Assembly (NCBI GenBank): GCA_963711035.1
Contig: CAVQCN010000001.1
Location: 682,001 to 746,000, forward strand
Length of the DNA stretch: 64,000 nucleotides
Direction of reading: 5' to 3'
From: WHTK01 sp963711035
Lineage (GTDB): Bacteria; Chloroflexota; Dehalococcoidia; DSTF01; WHTK01
The position numbers and the translations under genes are program-made. The notes beneath the pieces were generated by a model. The model ran no database searches and was not told where the DNA came from. It worked only from the letters and a program-made list of their open reading frames with translations. Positions within the stretch are counted from its first letter, which is position 1. Each line of letters begins with the position of its first letter. Below are positions 25,748 through 33,408 of the stretch, piece by piece.

Positions 25748-26590
25748 ATGAGCGGCCTGACGATCGTAAGCGCGGCGATCCGCATCGGCATCGACCCGAC
25801 GGCCGTCAACATCGGCAATGTGGCGGTGCACTGGTACGGGATCATGTACGTCGTGGCGATCTTCGTCGGCGCCCGCGTGGCCCAGCGCTTTGTGCCCGCG
25901 TTCGGCGCCGACGAGGACGCGCTGTGGGACTACTTCCCCTGGGGCATCGCCGCCGGTCTGATAGGCGGCAGGCTCTACTACGTCGTCCAGAACGACCAGT
26001 CCTACTACCTCCACCACCCGGAGCACATCTTGGCCTTCTGGGAGGGCGGCATGGCGTTCTTTGGCGCCATCGCAGCGGCGCTGATCAGCCTGCTGATCTA
26101 CGCCCGGCTGCACCACCTCTCGGTGCTGCCGATGCTGGACGTCGCGGCCATCTTCGCCGCCGTCGGCCAGCCCATCGGCCGCATCGGCAACATCGTCAAC
26201 GGCGATATCCTGGGCTACCGCACCAGCCTGCCGTGGGGCACGATCTACACGAACCCGCACTCGTTCGCGCCCGAGCTGGGCGTCGCCTACCAGCCGGCCG
26301 CCGCGTACGAGATCATCGCCAACCTGGTCCTCCTTCTCGGCCTGTGGCTAATCCTGCGGCGCTGGCGGCCGCCCGGGTTGGCAGCGGCGCTCTATGTGGT
26401 CGGCTACAGCATCACGCAGTTCCTCGTGTTCTTCGCGCGCAGCAACAGCATCACCGCCTTCGGGCTGAAGCAGGCGCAGCTCACCGCTATCGTGACCTTC
26501 TTCGCCGGCCTCGCGTTCGTCTACCTCGTGACGCGGCTGCGTCGCGCGGCACCCGAACCGTTGGCGTCATCGAACGTCGCTGACGGCTGA
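25748..26590 (+). CDS. lgt: Prolipoprotein diacylglyceryl transferase
   Basis: 280 residues, seven predicted helices. Lgt transfers diacylglyceryl from phosphatidylglycerol to the lipobox cysteine of prolipoproteins. Seen are VHWYGIMYVVAIF, GIAAGLIGGRLYYVV, HILAFWEGGMAFFGA and the signature GQPIGRIGNIVNGDILGYRTSLPWG with the essential Arg and Asn. It starts 14 bases after vkor and is the third gene of the operon. Lipoproteins in this window that would use it are at 3725 and 31514. Confidence 0.95.
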   Translation: MSGLTIVSAAIRIGIDPTAVNIGNVAVHWYGIMYVVAIFVGARVAQRFVPAFGADEDALWDYFPWGIAAGLIGGRLYYVVQNDQSYYLHHPEHILAFWEGGMAFFGAIAAALISLLIYARLHHLSVLPMLDVAAIFAAVGQPIGRIGNIVNGDILGYRTSLPWGTIYTNPHSFAPELGVAYQPAAAYEIIANLVLLLGLWLILRRWRPPGLAAALYVVGYSITQFLVFFARSNSITAFGLKQAQLTAIVTFFAGLAFVYLVTRLRRAAPEPLASSNVADG

Positions 26591-26634
26591 CCCCGGGGTA
26601 CACACCCCGTCTGACGGCACAGCTTCGCCCGCTA

Positions 26635-26663
26635 TTACATGGGCAGAGGCAACTCCATATACT
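26635..26663 (+). promoter_or_regulatory. Sigma70 promoter of the second NHL gene
   Basis: TTACAT (26635-26640), 17-base spacer, TATACT (26658-26663). The start would be near 26670, leaving a leader of about 117 bases before ATG 26787. The leader holds no hairpin I can call with confidence. Confidence 0.7.
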
Positions 26664-26786
26664 ATGGCGGGCCAAGTTCAGACAGCAGCGAGAACACGGT
26701 TTCCGAGGGGATTGCTCGTTCGCAGCCTTTGAGCCTGGCAGCTTTCAGAGGCGGATTGAACTTGCGGAGCGCAGCGGGAGGAATAG

Positions 26787-27887
26787 ATGACCAACTTTCC
26801 AACAGATAAGGTGCCGGCCTACCAGGTAGACCCCTTCTGGCCGAAGCCCCTGCCGAACGACTGGATCCTGGGACAGGTATCCGGCATCGCCGTGGACGAC
26901 AACGACAACGTCTGGCTGGTCCATCGCCCGGGTTCGTTGACCCAGCGCGAGGCCGGTGCGGTGCAGAACCCGCGCTGGGCCGACTGCTGCGTCCCGGCCC
27001 CGCCCGTCCTGCAGCTCGACCCGGAAGGCAACGTCCTGCAGGCCTGGGGCGGCACCGAAGAGGGCGGCCGCTGGGTGCGGTCGGAGCACGGCATCTACAT
27101 CGACCAGGAAGCCAACGTCTGGCTCGGCAGCATGAACGAAGTGGTGCTGAAGTGCACGAACGACGGCAAGCGCCTGCTCACCCTGGGCGAGCCGCTGCCG
27201 CCGCCGGACCCCAACGTGCCCGCGCCACAGCGTCCCGATCCGTCGCCGACCGGCGCCATCCGCCAGCTGCCCGGCCACAGCAACGACACGACGCGATTCG
27301 CGTCGCCGACCGACATCGTCGTCGATCCCGACGCCAACGAGGCGTTCATCTCCGACGGCTATGGCAACCGCCGCGTCATCGTCGTCGACTCGCGCACCGG
27401 CGAGTACAAGCGCCACTGGGGCGCCTACGGTGAGACGCCTAGCGACGTCCAGCTGCCCGACTACGTGGCCGGCGAGACGCCTGCCCGCAGCTTCCGCAGC
27501 CCCGTGCACGCCGTCCGCATCAGCAACGACGGCCTGCTCTACGTCGCCGACCGGCCCAACAACCGCATCCAGATCTTCCACAAGAGCGGCGAGTTCATCG
27601 AGGAACACTTCATCGCCACCTGGACGCTGGCCATGGGCTCGGTCTGGGACCTGGACTTCTCCCCGGACCCTGCCCAGACCTTCCTGTACGTCGCCGACGG
27701 CACCAACATGAAGGTGTGGATCCTGACCCGCAAGGACATGAAGATCGTCGGCACGTTCGGCCGCGGCGGCCGACAGGCCGGCCAGTTCGAGTGGGTGCAC
27801 AACGTCGCCTGCGACTCGCACGGCAACATCTACACCTCCGAGGTGAACACCGGCAAGCGCGTCCAGAAGTTCGCCATCCAGAACTAG
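26787..27887 (+). CDS. NHL-repeat beta-propeller protein (peptidylglycine lyase-like), copy 2
   Basis: 366 residues, paralogue of 17953-18975. The two share the opening Y-x-VD-x-x-WPKPLP-x-DW-x-LGQ, the blade DGYGNRR-x-IV, the stretch YKRHWGAYG-x-TP, VHAVRI-x-NDGL-x-YVADR, and the ending EVNTGKRVQKF. This copy has an extra Pro-rich insertion (LPPPDPNVPAPQRPDP) in one blade loop and a C-C pair (ADCCVPAP). No signal peptide is seen. RBS GGGAGGA before the ATG. It is monocistronic, with its own promoter and a strong terminator, unlike copy 1, which sits in the hydroxylase cluster. Confidence 0.82.
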   Translation: MTNFPTDKVPAYQVDPFWPKPLPNDWILGQVSGIAVDDNDNVWLVHRPGSLTQREAGAVQNPRWADCCVPAPPVLQLDPEGNVLQAWGGTEEGGRWVRSEHGIYIDQEANVWLGSMNEVVLKCTNDGKRLLTLGEPLPPPDPNVPAPQRPDPSPTGAIRQLPGHSNDTTRFASPTDIVVDPDANEAFISDGYGNRRVIVVDSRTGEYKRHWGAYGETPSDVQLPDYVAGETPARSFRSPVHAVRISNDGLLYVADRPNNRIQIFHKSGEFIEEHFIATWTLAMGSVWDLDFSPDPAQTFLYVADGTNMKVWILTRKDMKIVGTFGRGGRQAGQFEWVHNVACDSHGNIYTSEVNTGKRVQKFAIQN

Positions 27888-27905
27888 CTCCCGCACAGTT
27901 CAAAG

Positions 27906-27943
27906 ACAGAAGGAGGGCAGATGCGTATCTGCCCTCCTTCTGT
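27906..27943 (+). terminator. Terminator hairpin after NHL copy 2
   Basis: Perfect 17-bp stem ACAGAAGGAGGGCAGAT / ATCTGCCCTCCTTCTGT with loop GCGT, 19 bases after the stop. No T run follows, but the stem is exceptionally long. Confidence 0.8.
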
Positions 27944-28000
27944 GTGAAGCGCTCTCCCTACGACACAAGACACGGCGAGAATGCTCGTCACCCCACACGC

Positions 28001-28118
28001 TGTCATTCTGAGCCGCAGGCGAAGAATCTCCCCGGCCAGCATTCCGGCCCAAGACTACAATCCTGCTCACCTGGAGACTGGTGCCGCCCGGAGATTCTCC
28101 ACTCCGTTCAGAATGACA
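28001..28118. repeat. Inverted-repeat element, MITE-like (about 118 bp)
   Basis: Ends are TGTCATTCTGA and TCAGAATGACA, a perfect 11-bp terminal inverted repeat. Inside, GAAGAATCTCC (28021) pairs imperfectly with GGAGATTCTCC (28090). It encodes nothing. Words of this kind (GTCATTCTGAG...GAAGAATCTC) recur as interspersed elements in Chloroflexota and other genomes; that comparison is from memory. It sits between the terminator of the NHL gene and the zinc-protein gene. No target duplication is obvious. Confidence 0.65.
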
Positions 28119-28239
28119 GCCCTGATCAGGACCAGCCGACCGGGAGAAGCGCGCGAGCCGACCTGACGCGGCAACAACGAACATACCGACCGCTGTAACG
28201 CGGTCGGTATGTTCTCAGGCTCTGCGTCCTGCCTGCTAC

Positions 28240-28428
28240 CTATCGGGCGATTGCGTCTGCCTCGGCCGGCGTGAAGTTCTGGCCGCAGCCGTCGCAGACG
28301 TAGGACGTCACGCGGTCGCGCTTGCCCATGTCGGCGGCGTTTTCCCAGCGCGGCGCCAGATGCATGTGCTCGCACGGCTTCTTTTCAACCTCGACAGTGG
28401 TCTTCTTGGCCTTGGAAAAAATAGACAT
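28240..28428 (-). CDS. Small zinc-ribbon-like protein under a c-di-AMP riboswitch
   Basis: 62 residues from ATG 28428 (RBS GGAGGGGG). A Lys-rich head MSIFSKAKKTTVEVEKK is followed by CEHMHLAPRWENA and later YVCDGCGQNFTPAEADAIA. One Cys plus His residues and a CxxC pair form a likely four-ligand zinc site. The size and layout suggest a nucleic-acid- or protein-binding adaptor; I do not recognise a named family. It is the first gene after the riboswitch at 28497-28620, so its expression should respond to cyclic di-AMP. No other gene follows on this strand. Confidence 0.75.
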   Translation of the reverse strand: MSIFSKAKKTTVEVEKKPCEHMHLAPRWENAADMGKRDRVTSYVCDGCGQNFTPAEADAIAR

Positions 28429-28496
28429 AGCTCCCCCTCCTGGTCGTACCAAGCTTTGGCTGAGAGGAGAGGCCATCGTGAGAGATTTGGCGCGGT

Positions 28497-28620
28497 CCTC
28501 TTTCAGAGGTCTACGAGGTTAGCTGTCGGGTTAGGGCTGAAAGAGCTGCCCTTCTCTATCCAGAGATGCACCCCTGTTGGTGGTTCCCCCGTTCTCTCTC
28601 AGGAAGAGAGAGATTCGACC
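28497..28620 (-). promoter_or_regulatory. Cyclic di-AMP riboswitch (ydaO/yuaA class)
   Basis: Read on the minus strand the element contains, in order, the class core words ACGGGGGAACC, GGGGTGCATC, CCGACAGCTAACCTCGTAGAC and a closing helix. CTGAAAGAG and CTCTTTCAG pair around the CCTAACCCGACAGC core. The matching positions in the copy at 61341 differ but still pair (CTGACAG/CTGTCAG), which is covariation. The class binds cyclic di-AMP and usually switches off cell-wall, K+ or osmolyte genes. It lies about 70 bases upstream of the zinc-protein start. Confidence 0.93.
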
Positions 28621-28942
28621 TGTTAGCCTACTCCCAGCGTACTTCAGCCCTAGACCGGTGTCTATGGATTGCGGGGCCATCTTCTATGCAAATGGCCTAT
28701 GGCCACAACTTGAGGCTTTCTAATTTATCCATACCTCACAACAGGGTCGAATCCCCACTCGATACGAAACCGACTCTGCGCCGCGCTCGCTCAGAGATCA
28801 GGCTGCCTTCCGCCAGACGCATTGACAGGCCGGAGGCTGCGGCAGAACATGGCCGCGCCGCGGTCGAAGAGCAAGGCAGCACGACAAGCCCGACTCGCCT
28901 TCGCCACTTTCGGCGGCCTGCATTCCAGGAGGGGGTCAGCAG
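28621..28942. other. Divergent intergenic region with an AT-rich tract
   Basis: No gene is seen. Bases 28684-28740 are AT-rich compared with the surroundings and lie between the riboswitch transcript (minus) and the MetE-like gene (plus), so they probably hold both promoters. No pair of boxes is good enough to name. The plus gene has AGGAGGGGG upstream of its ATG. Confidence 0.4.
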
Positions 28943-30142
28943 ATGAAGCGAAGCACGGACCGGATCATCGTCTCGCACGCCGGCGTCCTGCCGCGTCCGA
29001 ACGACCTGCGCGAGATGATGGTCGCGGGCGATGCGCGGGCCCAGGAGTTCAAGGCACGGCTGCCCAGCGCGGTCAAAGAGATCGTTCGGCGCCAGATCGA
29101 CATCGGCATCGACGTGATCAACGACGGTGAGTACGGTAAACGCGAGGGCTTCACGAACTACCCGCGTTCCCGGCTCAGCGGCCTGCAGGTGCGCGAGTTT
29201 CGCGCTGGCGAAGGCCCGCAGTCGCACGACGTCCAGGCCCGCGACCGTCGATCTTTCCCCGAGTTCGGCGCGCTGGGCTTCCCGGCACGTCAGGGCGGCC
29301 AGGCGACGGCCACGAACCTCGGCAGCGGCGCCGGCGTTGGCGAAGGCGGACGCTACTCGCTCGTCTTCTGCGTCGAGCCGATCCGCTACATCGGCCAGGA
29401 GCACTACAAGGAAGACATCGCCAACCTCAAGGCCGCGGTCGAAGGGCTGGACGTCGAGGCGTACCTGCCGGGCGTGGCGCCGGGCACGATGGAGCACTGG
29501 CTGCACAACGAGTACTACAAGTCCGACGAGGAGATGCTCTACGCCATCGCCGACGCGATGAAAGAAGAGTACAAAGCGATCGTCGACGCCGGCTTCGTGC
29601 TGCAGATCGACGACCCGGACTTGCCGGACGGCTGGCAGATGTACCCCGACATGACGGTGGAGGAGTACCACAAGTACGCCGAGGTGCGCATCGACGCCCT
29701 GAACCACGCCCTGGAGGGCTTGCCGGCGGATCGCGTACGTTTCCACACCTGCTGGGGCAGCCAGCACGGTCCCCACATGGACGACATCGAGCTCAAGTAC
29801 ATCGTCGACCTGCTGCTCAAAGTGCACGCCGAGTGCCTGTCGGTGGAGGCCGCGAACCCGCAGCACGATCACGACTGGCAGCTCTGGGAGACGGTGAAAC
29901 TGCCGGAGGGCCGCTCCTACATGCCGGGTGTCATCAGCCACGTCTCCAACACGATCGAGCACCCTGAGCTCGTGGCGCAGCGTCTCGTCCGGTACGCCGG
30001 CGTCATGGGCAAGGAGAACGTGATCGCGGGCACGGACTGCGGCATGGGCTCACGCGTAGGACACCCCGAGGTCGCCTGGGCCAAGCTCAAGGCCATGGTC
30101 GATGGCGCACGTCTCGCCAGCAAGGAGCTCTGGTCGAAGTAA
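28943..30142 (+). CDS. MetE-like methyltransferase (C-terminal catalytic domain only), copy 1
   Basis: 399-residue single-barrel member of the cobalamin-independent methionine synthase superfamily. HAGVLPRPNDL is near the start. RFHTCWGSQHGPHMDD supplies His and Cys, SVEAANPQHDHDW the Glu, and AGTDCGMGSRVGHPEVAWAKL the last Cys of the zinc site. True MetE is about 750 residues with a second barrel that binds polyglutamyl folate. This half form is found in proteins of mostly unknown methyl or alkyl transfer, so methionine synthesis should not be assumed. A paralogue faces it at 30219, with a shared terminator between. Confidence 0.85.
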   Translation: MKRSTDRIIVSHAGVLPRPNDLREMMVAGDARAQEFKARLPSAVKEIVRRQIDIGIDVINDGEYGKREGFTNYPRSRLSGLQVREFRAGEGPQSHDVQARDRRSFPEFGALGFPARQGGQATATNLGSGAGVGEGGRYSLVFCVEPIRYIGQEHYKEDIANLKAAVEGLDVEAYLPGVAPGTMEHWLHNEYYKSDEEMLYAIADAMKEEYKAIVDAGFVLQIDDPDLPDGWQMYPDMTVEEYHKYAEVRIDALNHALEGLPADRVRFHTCWGSQHGPHMDDIELKYIVDLLLKVHAECLSVEAANPQHDHDWQLWETVKLPEGRSYMPGVISHVSNTIEHPELVAQRLVRYAGVMGKENVIAGTDCGMGSRVGHPEVAWAKLKAMVDGARLASKELWSK

Positions 30143-30166
30143 CCGCTCGCAGGCAGAAGGAACGAC

Positions 30167-30195
30167 GAGGCCGGGCGCTGATAACGCCCGGCCTC
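30167..30195. terminator. Bidirectional terminator between convergent MetE-like genes
   Basis: Perfect 11-bp stem GAGGCCGGGCG / CGCCCGGCCTC with a 7-base loop, 25 bases after one stop and 24 before the other. No long T run on either side. Confidence 0.75.
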
Positions 30196-30218
30196 TGACT
30201 CTCGACGCCCTTTCGACG

Positions 30219-31385
30219 TTACAGACGGCTCGATGCCAAGCGGGCGCCTTCGGCCAGCGCTTCCAGCTTCGCCCAAACGATCTCCTGGTTCTGGCGCGCC
30301 AGCACCGTGCCCTGCGCGAAGCCGCAGTCGGAGCTGGCGATGACGTTCTCGGGGCCCACGAGGTCGGCGTAGCGCTTGATGCGCTGCGCCACGAGCTCGG
30401 GGTGCTCGACGTGGGAGACGGCGTGGCTGATCATGCCCGGCAGCAGGATCTTGCCCTCCGGGAGCTTCGTGTCCTGCCAGACGACCCATTCCCAGGCGTG
30501 ACGCGGGTTCGCGGCCTCGATGGAGAAGGCCTGCACATTGGCCTTGAGCAGAAGATCGACGATCTCGGCCAGCGGCACGTCGTTGGCGTGCGGACCGGGC
30601 CAGCTGCCCCAGCAGAGGTGGTAGCGCACGCGGTCCTCGGGAATGCCGCGCAGGCCGTGGTTCAGCGCCTCGATGTTCATCTCGACCCACTTGCGGTAGT
30701 CCTGGCCGCTGTCGACTACGAGGTCGTGCAGGTTGGCCAGGATCGCGTCGTCCGTCTGCACGATGAAGCCCGCATCGGTAATGATCTTGTACTCCTCGTG
30801 CAGCGCGTCGGCCACGGCGAAGAGGAACTCCTCCTCTGTCTTGTAGTACTCGTTGACGTAGTTGGTCGAGACGCTGCACGGCGCCACGACAGGCAGGAAC
30901 GCCTCCTCGACCTGCACGTTTTGCAGCGCCGCTTTGAGGTTGTTCACGTCGCGCTGAATCTCGGCGCGGCCCTTGTCCGTATAGGTGATGGGGCCGACGC
31001 AGACGGCCATGCGCCCCTGGTTGCGCGGCGTCTGGCCGACCGGGCCCTGCTGCTGGTAGTACTCAACGAAGGTCGTCACGCCCTCGCGGCCGCGGACGCC
31101 GAGGCGCCCGGGAGGGCTGGGGCGGTACTCCCAGCCGCTCATGCGCGGGATGGCGTACTGCGTCCAACTCAGCTTGCCGAACTCACCGTCGCTGACGACG
31201 TCGATGCCACACTCGGCCTGCTTGCGCACGACGTTGGCGACTTCCTGCCGCAACGTCGTCTCGAGGTCCTGCTCGTCGATCGGCTCGCCGTTTGACCGGG
31301 CGACCATGAACTGGCGTATCTTCTCCGGCCGGATCATGCTGCCGACGTGCGTGGTGAGGATTCGTTTGCTGGTGCTGCGCTTCAT
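30219..31385 (-). CDS. MetE-like methyltransferase (C-terminal catalytic domain only), copy 2
   Basis: 388 residues from ATG 31385 (RBS GGAGGG). It starts MKRSTSKRILTTHVGSMIRP and keeps the zinc ligands: RYHLCWGSWPGPHANDV, SIEAANPRHAWEW and ASSDCGFAQGTVL. It aligns along its length with copy 1 (YYKTEEE/YYKSDEE, HPELVAQR, WAKLEAL-x-GARLAS). It has two different loops and likely a different thiol substrate. Paralogues in convergent orientation could arise by inverted duplication. Substrate unknown. Confidence 0.85.
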   Translation of the reverse strand: MKRSTSKRILTTHVGSMIRPEKIRQFMVARSNGEPIDEQDLETTLRQEVANVVRKQAECGIDVVSDGEFGKLSWTQYAIPRMSGWEYRPSPPGRLGVRGREGVTTFVEYYQQQGPVGQTPRNQGRMAVCVGPITYTDKGRAEIQRDVNNLKAALQNVQVEEAFLPVVAPCSVSTNYVNEYYKTEEEFLFAVADALHEEYKIITDAGFIVQTDDAILANLHDLVVDSGQDYRKWVEMNIEALNHGLRGIPEDRVRYHLCWGSWPGPHANDVPLAEIVDLLLKANVQAFSIEAANPRHAWEWVVWQDTKLPEGKILLPGMISHAVSHVEHPELVAQRIKRYADLVGPENVIASSDCGFAQGTVLARQNQEIVWAKLEALAEGARLASSRL

Positions 31386-31513
31386 GACGCTCCCTCCTGC
31401 AGGGCGCTGACTGTAGGGCTTACTTGGACTCGCCGCCGCTGCCCAGCGCCGAGCGCGCCTAGCGTAGTGCGCCAATCAGCACCGCGCAACGGCGTCAGTC
31501 CGCCAGATCTAGG

Positions 31514-31909
31514 TCAGGGAGCCAGCTGCCAGGCAAGCCAGTGCCCCGCATCCTCACCGGTAGCGACGGAGTGCGTGTAGACCGTGTCAGGGTCTTGGGC
31601 CCGCGTGTAAGCGTGTGTGTCGCCCGAGAGGTCGACGTCCGACTGCGTGACCTCGCCCATGGGCTGAAACTCACTGTCCGGGACCATGCCCGGCATCAGC
31701 ATGTTCACGAGCTCGTAGCGTTTGCCGTCGTACGTCATGAACACGTTGCGCGCCACCATGCCGCCGCCCGGAACGACACCGGGCGCCGTGTCGCCACTAC
31801 CGGCGTCCTCGTTGCCCGACGATGCGGTCTTGTTACTGCTGCCACACGCCAGCACCAGGCACGCAGCCAGCATCAGCATCGCGACTACGAGCGTTCCTGT
31901 CCTCTTCAT
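31514..31909 (-). CDS. Small lipoprotein, unknown
   Basis: 131 residues. The signal MKRTGTLVVAMLMLAACLVLACGSS has lipobox LVLAC, so Lgt should lipidate the Cys. A Ser/Gly/Asp linker and a small domain with NVFMTYDGKRYELVNMLMPGMVPDSEFQPMGEV follow. RBS GGAGGG. No family recognised. It is surface-exposed by inference. Confidence 0.75.
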   Translation of the reverse strand: MKRTGTLVVAMLMLAACLVLACGSSNKTASSGNEDAGSGDTAPGVVPGGGMVARNVFMTYDGKRYELVNMLMPGMVPDSEFQPMGEVTQSDVDLSGDTHAYTRAQDPDTVYTHSVATGEDAGHWLAWQLAP

Positions 31910-32011
31910 GGCGGCCCTCCTGATTAGGAACTATTCTTCCTGTTTCTGTGACGCACACCGAGGAGAAATGGTTCCGCAGGTTCCGACTCAGGGCCTGATT
32001 CGACGCCGACA

Positions 32012-32040
32012 TTGCAGGTGTTACGCCGGTGGTCTAGCAT
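32012..32040 (+). promoter_or_regulatory. Promoter of the Rieske oxygenase at 32076
   Basis: TTGCAG (32012-32017), 17-base spacer, TAGCAT (32035-32040). It predicts a start near 32047 and a short leader holding the GAGGAG ribosome site. Confidence 0.55.
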
Positions 32041-32075
32041 GCCGCACGTAACGACCGTCAGGTGAGGAGCATGTC

Positions 32076-33308
32076 ATGCTGACCGCTGAAGAGAACCGTC
32101 TGCTGACCCAGGTGGGACCCGGCACGCCGATGGGAGAGCTGCTGCGCCGCTATTGGCATCCCATCGCTGCCGTTGCCGAGCTAGACGACCAGCCAACGAA
32201 GCCGGTGCGGCTCATGGGCGAAGACCTCGTCCTCTACAAAGCGGGTAACGGCACCTACGGCCTCATCGACCTGCACTGCGCCCACCGCCGCGCCGACCTC
32301 TCCTACGGCATCGTCGAGGACTGCGGCCTGCGCTGTAACTACCACGGCTGGATGTTCGACGAGACGGGCGCTTGCATCGACCAGCCCTTCGAGGAGACCG
32401 CGCATCCGGAGGCCAACTTCAAGGAGCGGGTGGGCATCAAGGCCTACGAGGTCGCGCCACGCGGCGGCATGCTGTGGGCCTACATCGGACCGAAGCCAGC
32501 GCCCTGCCTGCCGGACTGGGACGTGTACAGCGAGCGCGGCTTCAAGCAGATCGTGCTCTCCGAGGTGCCGTGCAACTGGCTGCAGGGCCAGGAAAACTCT
32601 ATCGACCCGGTGCACTTCGAATGGCTGCACTCAAACTGGTCGCTCACCCTCAAGGGCAAGCCCGACCAGTACTCGCCGACGCACCTCAAGATCGGCTTCG
32701 ACGAGTTCGAGCACGGCTTCGTCTACCGCCGCGTGCGCGAAGACACCTCCGAGGAGGACGAGCTCTGGACCATCGGCCGCGTCTGCCTCTGGCCCAACGC
32801 GCTGTACACCGGCCACTTCGAGTGGCGCGTGCCCGTCGATGATGAGAACACGCTCAGCGTCGCCTGGTTCAACGACGTCATCCCCGGCGACGCGCCCTTC
32901 GAGCAAGAGCGCATCCCCTACTGGTACAGCCCAATCAAGGACGAGAAGACCGGCCGCTGGATCAGCTCCCACACGATGCAGCAGGACTTCATCGCCTGGG
33001 TAGGCCAGGGGACGATCGCGGACCGCAGCCAGGAGACGCTCGGGGACAGCGACCGAGGCATCATCATGATCCGGCGCCGATTCATGGACGATCTCAAGGT
33101 CATCGCCGACGGCGGCGACCCAAAAGGCGTGTTCCGAGACGAGCCCAACAACCACCAGGTGCCGCTGCCCCGCACCATGCGCCGCACCAGCGCTGCGCTG
33201 GCCGAGCCGGCGCCCGTCTTCTCCACCGCGGCCCGTCTCCTCTACGGCGAACCGCCCTCGGTCCGGGAGGAGATGACGCGCGTCTGGGAGCAGTACGGGA
33301 CGAAGTAA
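32076..33308 (+). CDS. Rieske non-haem iron oxygenase, alpha subunit (phthalate dioxygenase-like)
   Basis: 410 residues. The N-terminal Rieske domain has CAHRRADLSYGIVEDCGLRCNYHGW, the CxH...CxxH [2Fe-2S] ligands. The catalytic domain has NSIDPVHFEWLHSNW with the D-x2-H-x4-H iron triad. The opening MLTAEENRLLTQVGPGTPMGELLRRYW is characteristic of the phthalate 4,5-dioxygenase/demethylase group. Such oxygenases need a reductase, and none is adjacent. It is monocistronic behind its own promoter. The substrate (an aromatic acid or O-methyl ether) is unknown. Confidence 0.93.
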   Translation: MLTAEENRLLTQVGPGTPMGELLRRYWHPIAAVAELDDQPTKPVRLMGEDLVLYKAGNGTYGLIDLHCAHRRADLSYGIVEDCGLRCNYHGWMFDETGACIDQPFEETAHPEANFKERVGIKAYEVAPRGGMLWAYIGPKPAPCLPDWDVYSERGFKQIVLSEVPCNWLQGQENSIDPVHFEWLHSNWSLTLKGKPDQYSPTHLKIGFDEFEHGFVYRRVREDTSEEDELWTIGRVCLWPNALYTGHFEWRVPVDDENTLSVAWFNDVIPGDAPFEQERIPYWYSPIKDEKTGRWISSHTMQQDFIAWVGQGTIADRSQETLGDSDRGIIMIRRRFMDDLKVIADGGDPKGVFRDEPNNHQVPLPRTMRRTSAALAEPAPVFSTAARLLYGEPPSVREEMTRVWEQYGTK

Positions 33309-33408
33309 ACCTTCGCGATCCCGACGTTCAGAGGCGGTCAGCGGCCGGGCCAGAATCGAGCTTGGGCGCTTGTCAGCGCTCCCGCGCGGTTCGCCACCAC
33401 GCTAGTGG

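Noticed and set aside
28736..29962. Long minus-strand open frame opposite MetE-like copy 1
   Set aside because: It mirrors codons of the conserved gene and matches no protein family; no ribosome site.
28943..31385. Methionine synthase (metE)
   Set aside because: Both proteins are about half the length of MetE and lack the folate-binding N-terminal barrel.
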